Part shown: positions 43,688 through 56,555 of the stretch, in pieces | Layout of the letters: every line of letters begins with the position of its first letter | Position numbering within the stretch: the stretch's first letter is position 1 | DNA from: Takashimella koratensis | Lineage: Eukaryota > Basidiomycota > Tremellomycetes > Trichosporonales > Tetragoniomycetaceae | Assembly: GCA_003116875.1 (NCBI GenBank) | Contig: BCKT01000007.1 | Span: forward strand, 294,300-358,299 | Length of the DNA stretch: 64,000 nt | Reading direction: 5' to 3' | Made by a program: the position numbers and the translations under genes | Notes under the pieces: model-generated | Told to the model about the DNA's origin: nothing | The model's database searches: none | Seen by the model: the letters and a program-made list of their open reading frames with translations, nothing else

Positions 43688-44449
43688 GCTTTAGCGTCCT
43701 TCTCAGCTCCGTTGTCATGTAAGAGGCAATGATTCATGCTTCATTCCTCCTTGGCCTTTTTTTTTTTTGGTATCTTTGCAACCGGGTGTGAGTTTAGGGC
43801 GTTTGATGCTCCATATTGCATCCGTAGGCGGAACTAGATCTATTCTTAGTAAGTTGTCTTGATCCCCGGTGACTTTGTCGATAAGGCGGGAAGGGACGCG
43901 GTCACTTCCGTGCTTGTTCGATTCTCGGATAGGTCGGAGTTGGTCGTCCTGTACCACCGCTTCATGACAACCATCAACATCACGGTCGGTTGCCGAGGGT
44001 GGTCGAGTGGCACTCGCTCCCACCACCCTCGTCGACACGTGTCAGGCCCGCCCACCCTCTTAAACCCCCTGTCAACCTTGCGGCACGACCTGGATAGTGC
44101 ATTAGCTCAGTTTCGTACTTCTTACGGATCATGGCGGCTGACGTTGTCTGTCGGCGCGATGGTGTGATCAACTACGCTGTGCGGCGATCACAAGTGACAC
44201 AGCCGGTACCGGTTTCTTTACCGAAGCACAGATGCCCGATCACCGGGTCTAGTCGTCACGACACTGCTTGACGACTCACCCGGACGCTCCGAGTTCCGCC
44301 TACGCAGTTCACATAGAGCGCATCGAGCCCACCCGGTCCGTATCTCGCCACGATTCGATGCATGCAGATAAGTTGGAAAATAGCCTAATCGACCATCGAA
44401 CGCTCTTACGTAACCTCATTGCCCTCTCCCCCCCCACCCGCGAAGACCT
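43682..44449. other. Intergenic region, no gene seen
   Basis: About 770 bp between the CT microsatellite and the aminopeptidase P stop codon. Open frames at 43715-44167 on both strands overlap one another and show no motif. I see no RNA gene; tRNA-type T-arm sequences were looked for and not found. Confidence 0.35.
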
Positions 44450-47400
44450 TCATCTTACCCTCGTCCACGGCCAGATCCGTTTAGGCTTGCACGCGCGCTT
44501 CAACCACTCCCAAGCCTCTTTATCCGCATCTCCCTGGAGTAACGGTTCCAGTGCCTGTTGGACGCTCGTGTTATGTTCATTGAGCCACCGGATCTCTTCT
44601 TTCGACATGAGAGACCAGTCAACCAACTTGGTATCGAGCGGGACTTGGGTGACGCGTTCCCATCCGAGCCAGCGAGGACCGGAGAACTCGTATTTCGTCT
44701 GAGACCGGTAAGGGGGTTGTGAGATGGGTTTCGTTGCAGAGGACAAGTTTGGGAGGAAAGGGGGAATCGAGAGTCGATTGATGATAAGAAAAAGGGGTAG
44801 GTCAGTGAAACGGGGTCCGTCCATGGAAACAAACATAGAGCAAGGAAAACAATCTCACCTCGACATGTTTGCAGATGAAGATACTCTCCAATCGCATCCC
44901 CCACTGCCCCTCGAGATAAAACCCAGGCTCGATGGACGTCACGTGTCCCGGCTGGAACGCGAATCCTCTCCCGAACGTGACCGGCGCTTTGAGAGATTTG
45001 TTAGTCTTGCCCTATCGTCTCATCGAGTACAGGGAAAAGCAGGGGAAAGCGTCAGATCACACGGATCTTAGGTCACATAGACACAAGGGCAGATGGGGAC
45101 GTGGGGACATGGGTTGACTTACATTCGTGAACGGCCATGTAGTTGCCCACGCCGTGTCCTAGCCCGTGCCCAAAGTCGAGTCCGTCCCTACCACGCAAGG
45201 AAAACGGAAGGGCATCAAGATCAGTCACCTTGCGATATAGTTTGGAAATCGCGTAACTCACTGATGCAGCGGGTGTTTCGCGAGGTATGCCACAGCTGCG
45301 GCGTCAGTCCCAGCGAGGAACGTCGCCGACGCCACGGCCATGTGACCTTGGAGAACTCGGGTGAAAGCACGCTTCATATCGTCCGTGGGCGATTTTCCAA
45401 AGTACATTGATCGTGTGGTATCGATCGTTGCGTCTGCGCTGTTCAGCCAAGTTTGGGAGTATCTCAGGGGCTATCCCAGAGGAGGGCAAGTTCTTTGGGG
45501 AGATTGGAGATGGGGTACTCACCGAGGTACTGTGGACCGGAATCGCTAGTTTTGGTCAGCCCAGCATGGGGATACACATATGTTCGCTTACATGGTGTAG
45601 GGAGACTCGAGCTCGATTGGTACCTCGCTCTCTCGTGTTGGCACGTAATGCGCCGATGCTGTCGGTTCTCAGTGACTGCTCACCACTGTGGGCTCGACTC
45701 ACCTCCATGTGCACCTGTCACCGAGATATCGCTGTACGCCAGTCCACTACACAACATCAGTCCTTCCTTCAGCTCATCTCCCACCATCTATCCCCTTGAC
45801 CGTCGCCCTCCCTGTCTCAGTCTCACTTGACTCACGCAAAGAGCTTATCCTGCCGCCTGAACCGCGTGAGGACCTGAGCTGCACCCCATTCCCCAACCTG
45901 CTTGCCCTCCTTGATCAGCTTGGTATCGAGCCAGCTGAGCCAGCGGACCATGGCTGCCCCGTCACGGAGGTACGCGTCACGGAAGTTTTGAAGCTCGGTT
46001 GGGTTTTTAAGTGCTTTGGCCGAGTCCACGGGGCATGCAGTGGTGGTCACGGTTGCCTGGAGGATTGGAGCCGAAGAGCGTCATGAGTCAGCGCACTCAT
46101 TCCACTCTATCTGCTCTCAAATTGACCTCACTCACGGGCGCACAAGCGTCGACCAACGCCCAGCTACTCTCCTTTGACGCCTTGATCACCACCTCGCTCT
46201 TCTCTCCCTGTGTTTCTCGCAAGTCCGCCTTGTACTCCTTCACAAACTTGCCCACCTCTTCCACTCCATACGGCCTAACTTCCACCCCTGCACTCGCCCA
46301 GTCTTTCTTCAACGCCTCATCCACCACCTTCCTCTCGTCCACAAACACCAACGCTCGGTCCTTCGTCAATGCACAGTAAGCGAACGCGACAGGGCAGAAT
46401 GGGATATCGTCTGGGCACCTGAAGTTGAGGAGCCACGCGATCGCTGGAAGGGTAGGGAGGAGGTATAGCCAATCTGAGGAAGAGGTGGAAGAAGAGAGGG
46501 TTTGCCGGATACGCGCGAGCTTGGACACGGTGTCTTCGCCCGAGAGAGAGAGAGGGTAAGGGACAAGTGGACCAAGAGATCGAGCAGCTGGGGTGTGGAT
46601 CTTGTCCACTAGGTTGGATGTAAATGGGACAAGAGTAGTTCCCGCTGCTTCGAACCTGAGTTTGATCGACTTGGCAAGGTCTGCGTCCTTGTCAGCACGA
46701 CAACTTCTTATCAGATCTCGAAATATGTGGCTCACCATACGCCACCAACTTGGGGTCGATCCCTACTCGTAGACCTCTCAAGTTCTACCCTGCGTCAGCT
46801 TGACGCTGCTCTAGTTCGACACCACTCAGGTGCTCTAAGCGCACTCACGTCCACAGCATAATCTGCCCAGCCGCCAACCACATCGCCTCGTCCGCTCCCG
46901 CCTGAAGAGCCTACCCTGACCACCTTCCAGTTCTGTTTGGGGATCGCGGCCTCGGCAAGGGTCCAGTAGCGTGAGTCGGTGAAGAGAAGGGCGTTGGCGT
47001 CGATAGAGGAGGACGGGATGAGCGCGACACCAGCGGACCCGCCGAAGCTGCTCCTTGTTAACGAACATACACTTCCTAGCTTCAAGAGCTTGAGAAGAGG
47101 ATACTGGTTACATACTTTGTGATGAATTCACGACGCTTGTCGGAATCGGCAATCTCCTCTGACTGTACATTGGGAGCTACTCAGCAAGCTAGAAGCTTCA
47201 AATGCAACTCACCTGGTGCTCGTCCTCGCTTGGCACGACGCTGAAAGTACATGAGAACGCCAAGTATCAGCCAAGGCTCCTCTCAAACGCCCACGCAAGG
47301 CAAAGCGGACTCACTACCAGTCCACTTTGGCTTCGGTGATCGCTGCCCGAAGAGCCTGCAGACGGTCTTGCATTTCATCCTCCCCTGCGCGGTCGAGCGC

Positions 47401-47472
47401 GTGTCCCTTTTCCCCGACAGACGAGGGGGTGTAGACCGATTCAAGGAGGTCCATGCTGGTGATCTTCTCCAT
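44450..47472 (-). CDS. Cytosolic Xaa-Pro aminopeptidase (aminopeptidase P, M24B)
   Basis: About thirteen short exons from ATG 47472 (MEKITSMDLLESVY). The N-terminal creatinase-like domain includes WYVVPSEDEHQ (split by an intron), FGGSAGVALI, ALLFTDSRYW, and DWLYLLPTLPAIAWLLNFRC. The catalytic pita-bread domain has the metal ligands in order: DSGPQYLDGTIDTTRT (two Asp), DFGHGLGHGVG (His), TSIEPGFY (Glu) and GMRLESIF (Glu). The enzyme uses two Mn ions to remove the N-terminal residue before a proline. The usual HGTGHGVG reads HGLGHGVG. The extreme C-terminus (KRIWPWTRVR) may be altered if the GTAAGA at 44454-44459 is a donor. It is divergent from the Rim20 gene, 226 bp apart. Confidence 0.88.
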
Positions 47473-47698
47473 GATATGGGTGCAGTGTTGTATAGACTGC
47501 TGACGATGAGGTGGTCGCCGCTGCTCGTCGCTCGTTGGCTGGATCGGGTAGACTACTCACCGGATTCTTACTACACGCCGTCCCCTTTGGCACTGATCTC
47601 CAATCCACTCTGCGCAGTCCACCCGCTTCGTCATGTAACCTTGGCCCACCATCTCATCCTCTCCCGCACTCACTCACCCTCTCCACCACCCCTCAACC
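47473..47698. promoter_or_regulatory. Compact divergent promoter, aminopeptidase P / Rim20
   Basis: Only 226 bp separate the two start codons. The Rim20 side is C-rich (CCACCACCCCTCAACCATGG). No TATA or clear Rim101-type GCCAAG site was found. Confidence 0.35.
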
Positions 47699-50600
47699 AT
47701 GGCCTTTCAGTCCCCGCTCATCTCCATCCCGCGCAAGGGAACCACCGATGTCGACTGGGCAGGCCCGATCCGGTCCACTATCGCCCACTCGTATGGCGAG
47801 AGCCCAGATACCTATGCCGACGAGATAAGCCAGTTGCAGCGGTGTCGGCAAGATGCGGTGCGCGGAGCCGGCAGTGATCAGACAGGTGAGTCGGTCTTTC
47901 AGGTTTCTTGATCAGGTCTGGCAGCGACGAGATGCACGCGGCTCGGTGGAGTGGTGATCAGTGCACATGGTCGGTCAAGGACAGTACTGATGCGTTTCTA
48001 GCGAGGGATCTGTTGTACAAGTACTTTGGACAACTTGAGCTGCTCGAACTACGCTTTGCCGAGGTCAAGGTTTCGTTTGGATGGTGAGTTGCGACTGCTA
48101 GTATGAGCCAATACCTAGCAGCTGAGCTGACCGACTTTGTCACACAGGAACGACGCCTTCACATCCAAGCTCACGACGCAGACATCCCTCGCATACGAGA
48201 AAGCCTCCATCATCCACCTCCTCGCCTCTGTCCTCTCATCCCTAGCCACCTCAGCCTCTCGGGCCGACCCGGACGGCCTGAAACGCGCATACCACAACAC
48301 CCGTGCTGCCGCGGGGATGCTCACCTATATCAACGACAACTTCCTCCACGCTCCTTCAACCGACCTCAGCCGCGAAGTCATCCATCTTTTGATCGGGATC
48401 ATGCTCGCTCAGGCGACCGAGATCTTCACCGAGAAACTCGTCGAGGAGAAAAAAGCGCCGTCGCTCGTTAGTCGGACCGCCAACCAGGTCGCGGGGATGT
48501 ACGTGACGGTGGTCGAGGAGATCAAGGATTTCCAGGGCAAGGGTATCTTTGATCGCAACTGGGTGCTCGTGGTGCAAGTCAAGGCAAAGCTGTTCGCTTC
48601 GCTCGCGCAGTATTACCGCTCGCTGGCGGATGCCTCCAAGCACGGAGCCGCGCTGGTGAGGATGAAGATGGCCGACGGGTTGGCTCAGGAGGCACAACGG
48701 CTAGCGACGAGTTTCAGTGCTGGGTTTGTCGCGCAGAACACACCTACACTCCCACATGATGCCGCCTCGAGTCTTGTCGAGATCACCAAGGCGCACGCCG
48801 CGCTCTGTTCCGAAGCGAAAGCACAAGCGATCAAAGATAACGACCTAATCTACCACGATATATTACCATCCGAAGCCAGCTTGCCGCAAATTGACAAACT
48901 GCCCCCAGCTACTCCCGTCACGATTCAAGAGATCTACGGGAACCCAGACGTCTCCAAACTCATCGGACCCGATATCTTTGCCCGCCTCATCCCGCTGGCG
49001 GTACACGAGTCTGCCTCGGTGTATTCGGAAGAAAAGGCCAAGTTGGTCCGCAGCGAGGTCGAGAGAGTAGATATTAGCGAGGGCGAGGTCCGCGCCGCAC
49101 TCGAGCATCTCGGACTCCCTGCGGCAGTTTCGACTTGGCGGAGGTTGGCAGAGGGTGATGTAGAAGAGGTCGAGCCGAGCTCTCATATCTTGGCACTGCA
49201 TGTGGAGCAGTTGAGGCTAGACCAATTGGACGGTGCGCGAGGTACGGCGGAGAGGGAGTTGCGAGACTTGGGTTCCATGCTGGACGGCGAGAGCAGGGAG
49301 TGTGAGCGAATGCGAGTGAGTGAGGCATCAAGTGGATATGGACTTGGCTGTCCAAGGCTAACGTGAGCTGTAGGCCAAGTACGCGCCAAACTTTACGCAA
49401 TCCCCATCTGGTCCGCAGACCTCTCACTTCCGCTCCAACATCACGTCCAACCTCGGCGCTCTATCAGCAGCCGCTAGCTCCGACTCTCAACTCGTCTCAC
49501 TCTGGCGCGAAGTGCAGCCCGACATCTCACTCCTCCTCTCTGGCCCCGAAGCTATCCGCCAGGCTGCTCGGGACGCCGCGATCGGCAAAGCTGCCGATGT
49601 GCCTGTCGGTGTCAGTCTGCTTGACATGGACGACTCCGCGACTGGCGTGAGCGAGGCAGAGAAGGCCGAGCTGCGGCGGGCCGCTGCCGATGCGGGCGAG
49701 CGGCTCGACCGACTCAGTAAAGTCCGCCGAGAGCGTGACGATGTTCTCAAAGACCTGAAAGATAAAATTCAAAACGACGATGTCTCCAACCTCCTCCTCC
49801 TCAACCGCCGAGCACCCAACGAGTCCCAGCTCTTCGCTGCCGAGCTCGAAAAGTTCCGACCGTACCAGGGCCGACTGGGATCTGCGATCGGGGCATCGTC
49901 TACCATCCTCACCGAGTTGGAAGAAATCACTCGTAAAGTCGATAGGAACCGTGGTGTGCGTGACCGAAACCGAGCAGACAAGGACAAAAACCGTAAACTT
50001 GTCCAGTGGGAAGGAAAGCTCGAGCGCGCTGCTCAGGTGTTTGCAGAGGTCTCGGCAGGGTTGGGCAAAGGGCTCGCGTTCTACCAGAGTCTTGATGGGG
50101 TGGTGGGCGACCTCAAGAGGGAGGTGAAGGCGTTCACATCGTCTCGAGAGGCAGAGAGGAACCGGATGGTCGCGGATCTTGAAACGAGGCAGAGGATCAC
50201 CTCCTCGCCACCACCTGCACCTGCGGCGCCGGGTCTTGCCAGCCCCACCGACCGCAGCAGGAGCATCGATGCGCAGATGTCTGGCTTGTCGCTCTCTTCT
50301 CGACCACCTTATACCTCCCCTCCTCCCTCCATCTATCCGTCTGCGGGACCGTCTCAATACCCGTCTCCACCTAGCAAACCCTATACCGCCACTTCGGCGT
50401 ACCCACCTCCACCTTCTCAGTCGCCTTCGTCGGCTTACCCACCACCCCCACCTGCCCACTCTCACTCCCCGGCATCAGCTTACCCGCCGCCGCCAGTGCC
50501 CGCGCTCAAGTCCACCCCGTCGTACCTTTCTTCCTCACCGGCTCCACCCGCACCCCCCTCGCGCGATCCGTATGACTTTAGCAGCCTCTCCAGTCTCCCT

Positions 50601-51116
50601 TCGGCGTTCTCCACTGCCCCACCGCCACAATCTCAACCCCCACCGTCAGCTCTTGCGGCACCTGCTTCCTCCGGTCGATGGCCGGACCTACCCTCTGCGC
50701 CGACTCACTCGCCTGCTCAAGCCCCTCCGCAATCATACGGCTACACCTCACCTCCCCCTGCCCCGTCCCCCTACTCCTCCCAGCCCTACTCCCACCAGCC
50801 TCATCAACCGACATACAGCGCGCCACCGCAACAGCCGCCCCAGCTACAGTCGCATGCGCCGTACCCCCCTCCACCGGCTCAATACGGGACCGCGCCGAGC
50901 ACGGGATCGTATGCGCCCCCGCCACCCTCGAGGCCAAGTTACCAGACTCAGCCCTCGGCGACAAGCCAGTACCCTTCGTACCCGCCACCAAACGGTCAGG
51001 CGCCGCAACCCTCACAGCAGGGACAGGGGTACCCCGCTTACCCGCCTCCAGGAGGGTACGCACAACAACCTCAACAGCCCCCGCCCTCGGGATACCCGCA
51101 GTACCAATACCGATGA
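47699..51116 (+). CDS. RIM20: Bro1-domain pH-response protein Rim20/PalA
   Basis: Four exons (47699-47885, 48002-48083, 48148-49315, 49374-51116) encode 1059 residues. The Bro1 domain starts at once (SPLISIPRKGTTDVDWAGPI) with LLYKYFGQLELLELRF and WNDAF, the PalA/Rim20 form of the family. It continues through LIYHDILPSEASLPQIDKLP. A coiled V domain follows (about residues 390-720). The last 330 residues are Pro/Tyr/Ser-rich, with repeated SAYPPPP, TSPPP and YPSPP. PalA/Rim20 sits on ESCRT-III (Snf7) and presents Rim101/PacC for processing by the Rim13 protease when pH is alkaline. Bro1/Vps31 is the alternative, but the RDLLYKYFGQLELLELRF segment favours Rim20. Confidence 0.85.
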
Positions 51117-52345
51117 GCGGTAGGACGAATACACCAATTCCTCCATTCGATTATGGTTTTTCCTTTTCATTCTCGGTAATGCGGATCACGGCCAAACGAG
51201 GATATGCAGAATACGTTGATGTCGTGAATCACATCATGGCTCGGTATCCACTGACGACACTAACGATCAAGGCAGCTTATATCACAGGACGGGAAATCAT
51301 GAGAACCACAAGCCGACTACTTCTCAACCGCTGCTACCGCCTTAGTTGAGGCTAGTTGCGATTCTTGAAACGTCCTACGCTGCTATCTCGTTGGCTCAAT
51401 GGACTCGTCTCTTCTGACACTCCACATCCACACGCCATTTCACCCCATCGCACGCACCACAAAGCGCACTGGCTACGCCTCTAACCTCAACTTTGGCATG
51501 ACCCGTGACGGTCCTTTGAGGCATACGTAAAGGTACCTTTAACCCATTTGTCAAAGGCATTCCATTACCCACTCCCACTTCCACTTCCACTATCCTCGAT
51601 CCCCGGATTCGCTTGACTTACTCACCTTTCATCCCTTTTGACCAGCTCTGGCCATTTCCCTCCTGCTCTCACGCCTGAGGCTCTTTCCTTCCCACCCCTT
51701 CCACCGCCTCCCCCTCTTCCCCTGTACACCTCACCTCTCCAGCACCACCGCCTCCCCCCCTTCCTCCTGATCCCCTTGACCGACTCACCGACCTGCCTGA
51801 CCCCCGGACTCCCGTGTCCGATCTGAGCGATCGAATTAACCGCCGTGAGAGATAAACGTTCACCCCCCCTCTCTCATCCCGGCCTCACCTTTCCAGGCTT
51901 TGAAGGAAGGTCATTTTGGCGCGCCTCGTAGCTGCACACTGGGATAGACTGGGCCTTTGAAACGACTATGAGGGATGTGGATCTGTCGCCGTCTCTGATG
52001 TGCTGGTGGATGAATACTATCCCGCCGATCGCGAGGATTGAGTCGAACTTGGGTGGCAGCCTCCTGCTGAGGCGGTCACTCCCTCTCCGTCTCTCGCTCC
52101 TGGTGCCTCCACTGGTGTCAAGCCACATCAGACCGCCGACGGGAGATGACTGCGGAAAGAGACCACTTTGCGTTCCGTTCATTCCGTTCGAGGTGCCGCA
52201 CCAGGCAAAGTTGAGATCTGGAAGGTATCTCCTTTGTCCTACTCCGGCCGACCTCGACTCCCTTGAGTCCACACCGCCGCCCGGCCGCCGACTCGCACTC
52301 CTTACTCCTTACTCCTTACTCCCTCTCTCCCTCCCTCCCCCCCCC

Positions 52346-52406
<61 letters not shown>

Positions 52407-53037
52407 TTTCCTCCGTTCCCCCTTCAGGCGCATCCCCCTGGCTGCTCACCTGCGGACCGAGTGACGGATCGCTCAGGGGTCGTCGCGGGTCCGAGCCCCT
52501 GCCCATGCGGACCATGACCACGACCACGACCGCGACCGTCCCTGGTCCAGAGATCAAGGGGAACAGCCAGCCGAGGGAGGGCTGAGGGATGGAGAGGAGG
52601 GAGAGATTTTCTCAGATTCGCGACACTGAAGTAGTTTTCCCAAAGCTCAAACGGATCCCGTCGCTCCCTCCCCTCCCTCTCAAGCTCAAACGGATCCCCC
52701 CTCTCCCCTCGTCCCCCCTGTGCCCCTCGGACACTGGAACCCCCCTGCCCCCCTCGGTCACACCCCTCGCTACCGTCTCATGGCCCCATTCGTTCCTCTT
52801 TAAGCCCAAAGCGTCCCTGTTGCTCCCTACCCGCTTTCTGCTCTCGTCCCTCTCAAACACAAACACCCAGACACTTTAAAAGACCCCTTCACACGTTCAT
52901 CACCTTGGTCATAGCTACGACAGATACGACTCCCGAAGAGCACTGCACCACCCCTGATCTACATAAACCCTTGACACTCTCTTCACTACCCAAAATCCCC
53001 AGCTGCTTGTGACCCAGACCGGACTTGACGACCCGCG
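51117..53037. other. Long C-rich intergenic region upstream of the HMG-box gene
   Basis: 1.9 kb with no supported gene. It contains a 60-base C run (52347-52406) within a wider pyrimidine tract (52310-52430). A short direct repeat (AAGCTCAAACGGATCCC at 52646-52662 and 52682-52698) is also present. The right end is a long candidate 5' leader. Frames of Pro or Gly runs here are by-products of poly-C. Confidence 0.5.
52347..52406 (+). repeat. 60-base poly-C run
   Basis: An unbroken C homopolymer inside a pyrimidine-rich segment. True length is uncertain because both polymerase slippage and sequencing error act on such tracts. Confidence 0.85.
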
Positions 53038-55422
53038 ATGACCAGCTTGACCGATGACGAAGAGTGGGGAGCTGAGCAGCTTGCCCTGAGCCCTTCCGAC
53101 CTCGCACCAGGTGAGCCCACCCTCCCGTCCTCTACCCACACACTGACCCTTCACCTAGGCGAGACCAACCAATGGCTACAAATCATCCCACCCACTCCCC
53201 GATCCCACACTCTCCCTGTCTGCTCCCACTCCACCACGCCACAACTCTCGCAGCCCACGCCCGAGCGCCCTCCCATCCACCATGCCAACACCTGGTCCTT
53301 TGGCCAGCCTTCTCACCAGCACCCGTTCTTCTCCACCTACTCTGGCTCGGCTTCTTCCACACCCCCGCTTCCGGCGTCCCTTCCTGGCCAAAACTACGTC
53401 CAGAGCTCCCTCGGTTTCGCACCGTCTGTCCTCCACCCATCGCTGGGGAGACACCGGTCCGTCTCCTCGGTGGGGTCGATAGAGTCCTTCCAGTCCGGCC
53501 TGTCGGGCAACACCCGTTGGTCCACTGTCACCGGCTCCGATTGCCCGTCAGACGGACCCGAGGCCTCGCTCGGGTCCGATGGCACTCCCGGACTCGGTGG
53601 CAGTGGGGAGTTGGCACTGCCTCAGCTCACTACGCTCAGCATCGACCCCAGCCTCTTCCGTCCCAAAGGCAAAGCCAATAAGTCGAAAGCCAAGCCCAAA
53701 AAGGGTGCAGCCAACGACGAGCCCGTAGCCGAGGGAGAGGACGAGAACGACGCGGAAGATTCGGACAGTGACGAAGACAACCTCGAGACTGCTCGCCCAC
53801 GTTTAAGCAACCCGGACCTCCCGGACCCCGAAAAGTTCCGTAAAGAAGCACGCAACGACGTTCCGAAGAAGAAGAACTCGCACGCTCGTAAACAGACCGC
53901 AGACCATATCCCTCGCCCGCGTAACGCGTTCATCTTGTTCCGCAAACACGTCGTGGACGCCAAGTTGATCCCGGCCAGCGTGGAGATGAGGCATCAGAAT
54001 GTATCGATCATCACGGCGAAGATGTGGAGCGAGGCTCCCCCGGAGCAAAAGGCGCATTTCAACGAACTAGCTCGGATTGAGAAAGAGGAGCATATGAAAA
54101 AGTGAGTACAAGTGAAAATTAGAGCGGGGCTGATGAAGAATAGGTATCCCGGGTACAGGTATCAGCCAGTGTACAGGCGGACCAACGTGATTCGTCGCCG
54201 AGTGAGGAAAGACGAAGCCGAAGAGGAAAAGTGCAAATCGGTCGCCGAGCTCTTGCTGAAGGGTAAGACGGGCGACGCACTCGAAGAGGAGATCAAGGAC
54301 CGGATCATGACAGAGGAGGCACCAGTTCCGGCGGCTCCCAAGCCCAAGTGAGTTGATTCATCCTCTCCTCCCTCCCAATTTGACTTGAAATGACCAAGCT
54401 GACAGCTGTTATCAGGGTCAACTCCCGCCGCGGGTCCGCTGTCGAACTATCGAAAGGCGCTCTCCGCGCTCTCCGTGCCCAAGCGAGAACTCAGCACACC
54501 CGCAGCTCCAGCGCCGACTGGTCCGACGTCTCTCGTGCGCCTTCGGTTGACCCTGACCTCATGCCGACGCCGCCCATGCTCGCCCTCAACCCTCGAGGAT
54601 CTTTCGCCCACGGAAGACGTCATAGCACGCTCAGCATGACGGGGACTCCGGAGACGATACCTTCCGTCGAACTGGGTGGTATGGTGGGCGATCATAGCTG
54701 GCGCGAAGATATGGACAGCTACTCGTTCCCCCTGGGTCAAGATGGTGAGTCTTGTTGAGAACGCAGCCTACGGTCCGGGAGAGAAAATGCATACTGACCT
54801 TCAATGTTGTTCAGCCCACGCGCAGTACTTCTACCCGCAGCCCCAAGTCGCAGAGCCCGCCTCTTTCGACCCAAGTCTCTCTCTCCTCAACAACCCCACC
54901 AGCGTCAACGGCGCCGACAGGTTTGGACCCAACGGTCTCAGCTTGCGATACGACATACCCAGCGATGTGGTCTTCGGATCCTGGGCCGACGGACCGTCGC
55001 CGACGTCGGGCGCGTACCCCGGCCGGCCACACAGTGAACGCTGGGACAACGGCACTGGCGTGTTTGGGCAGAACATTCTGGGAATCGACATGGGTCTTAC
55101 GGCAGGTGCCAGCGCGAGCGCGAATCTTGGATCGCAAGGGAATGGAGGAGGAGGTACGCATCTCGTCAATGCCTTCAACATGAGAAGAAACGCAGTCTCT
55201 GCAAGCCCTCAAGTACTGATGAAGCCTCCTCTTCAAGCTGGTTCCAATGCGCAGCACGGGTATGCCCCCATGATTGGGCAAGGGTCGATGGGAGGGGCAC
55301 TTGGAGCTGCGTTGCCGCCAGGGAGCGAAATGATACCGCTCGATGGACTGCCGTTTGACGAGAATGGTTTGATCGATTTCGAGGCGGCTCTAGCTCAGGC
55401 AGACGAGGTTGCAGGCTGGTAA
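53038..55422 (+). CDS. HMG-box transcription factor (MATA-HMG type)
   Basis: Four exons (53038-54101, 54144-54347, 54416-54744, 54815-55422) encode 734 residues. The HMG box lies at about residues 290-365: DHIPRPRNAFILFRKHVVDA, then VEMRHQNVSIITAKMWSEA and EQKAHFNELARIEKEEH. After the intron it ends MKKYPGYRYQPVYRRTN. IPRPRNAFILFR and YPGYRYQP are hallmarks of sequence-specific fungal boxes (MATA, Prf1, Mat2). In basidiomycetes such factors bind pheromone-response elements and drive mating genes; a Mat2/Prf1-like role is possible but not shown. Acidic and Lys-rich tracts precede the box; the C-terminus is Gly/Ser/Pro-rich with a hydrophobic-acidic end (GLIDFEAALAQADE) that could activate transcription. 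Confidence 0.8.
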
Positions 55423-56555
55423 AGTGTCTCAGAGAATTGTATTGAGGACTAAGGCAGAGGGACTGAACGAAAAGTGGAACGATTGTCTGTGTTACGACCA
55501 GGTTCGAGAAAGGTCGGGGTGGGAGAACGACTGTACGGTAAGGATGATACCCAAAGACGCCAAGGTGCTTAGAAATGTCGTGCTAGGGAGGTAGTTTCTT
55601 TCACCTGTAGCTATTCATTGAACGATGCTTCGAGTCGATACGAGAACGCTTGGATTCAAAGCCGGGCAGATGCCATGAAGTACTCTTGCTGTTCGCCATT
55701 AGCGCGAGTGCTTGCAACAGATGACTGTATTTTCCCACGGCTTGGCGAGGCGCTGCTCAAGGTCATGTGACGTGATGCCACAGTGCCACATCCTTGCCCG
55801 GGCATGAGGGGGCGGAAGCAATTTGGATGACAGCACCGTGCAAGGGGCTTAGTAAGCTTAGTCAGCCTGAATGGGGATATTTGCGTCGGAGACTGGCCGG
55901 TGGAGGCAAAAATGACTGGGATTGTTCAGATTTCCCCTCCACCCTCCACCCAGCACCAAATGACCCCTCCACCCTCCACTGGAACACCCCCGCCCAGTTC
56001 TCACCCTGACGTAGTCGGTCATTTACCTCCCTCCCNCCCCGCACGCACTCCCGCCTCCACCCCAACTATCACCCACCCCCGCATACGCTTATTTAGCAGC
56101 ACGGCGTCTGTCCCACCCTTTTGACTCGGACGCACTCACTCCATTTCACTGTGACTCATCTCTTAGCAAGCCGAGAACGGCGAGCGGCCAGGTCTACAGT
56201 CATCCACGACAGTCCACTAATCCCATGCTCGGCGACTTGCTCAACTCACTCAGATATATAAACGGCATGGTTCTGACCCCATCACTGACCTCGTACTCAT
56301 CAACTCAAACTTCCTCCACTCGAGATCTCCACTCGACTCAAGCCCTCCACCACCTAGCTCAACAGTCGTACTCCATATTCTCCGTTCGACTCTAAACCTC
56401 CACCCAACACCGAGCTTTCACCTCCACCGTACACAACCTCCACTTTTCACACCAGCATCCGCATCCGTCCTTTGGGCGCATCGATTCGACATACATAAAA
56501 CGCCGAGCTCGGCGACAACCACCACACCCAGCTTCAACCCACATCCTCAACCCCA
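55423..56555. promoter_or_regulatory. Intergenic region and promoter of the DHA2 transporter
   Basis: 1.1 kb. ATATATAAAC at 56254-56263 looks like a TATA element about 300 bp before the DHA2 start codon, implying a long leader. CCACC/CTCC repeats (CCTCCACCCTCCAC at 55938-55951 and a similar copy at 55966-55979) occur upstream. A single N is at 56036. Confidence 0.4.

Noticed and set aside
50179..51123. Arg/His/Pro-rich open frame overlapping the Rim20 C-terminus
   Set aside because: It is a shifted reading of the Pro/Tyr/Ser repeats of Rim20; the sense frame has the Bro1 gene continuity.
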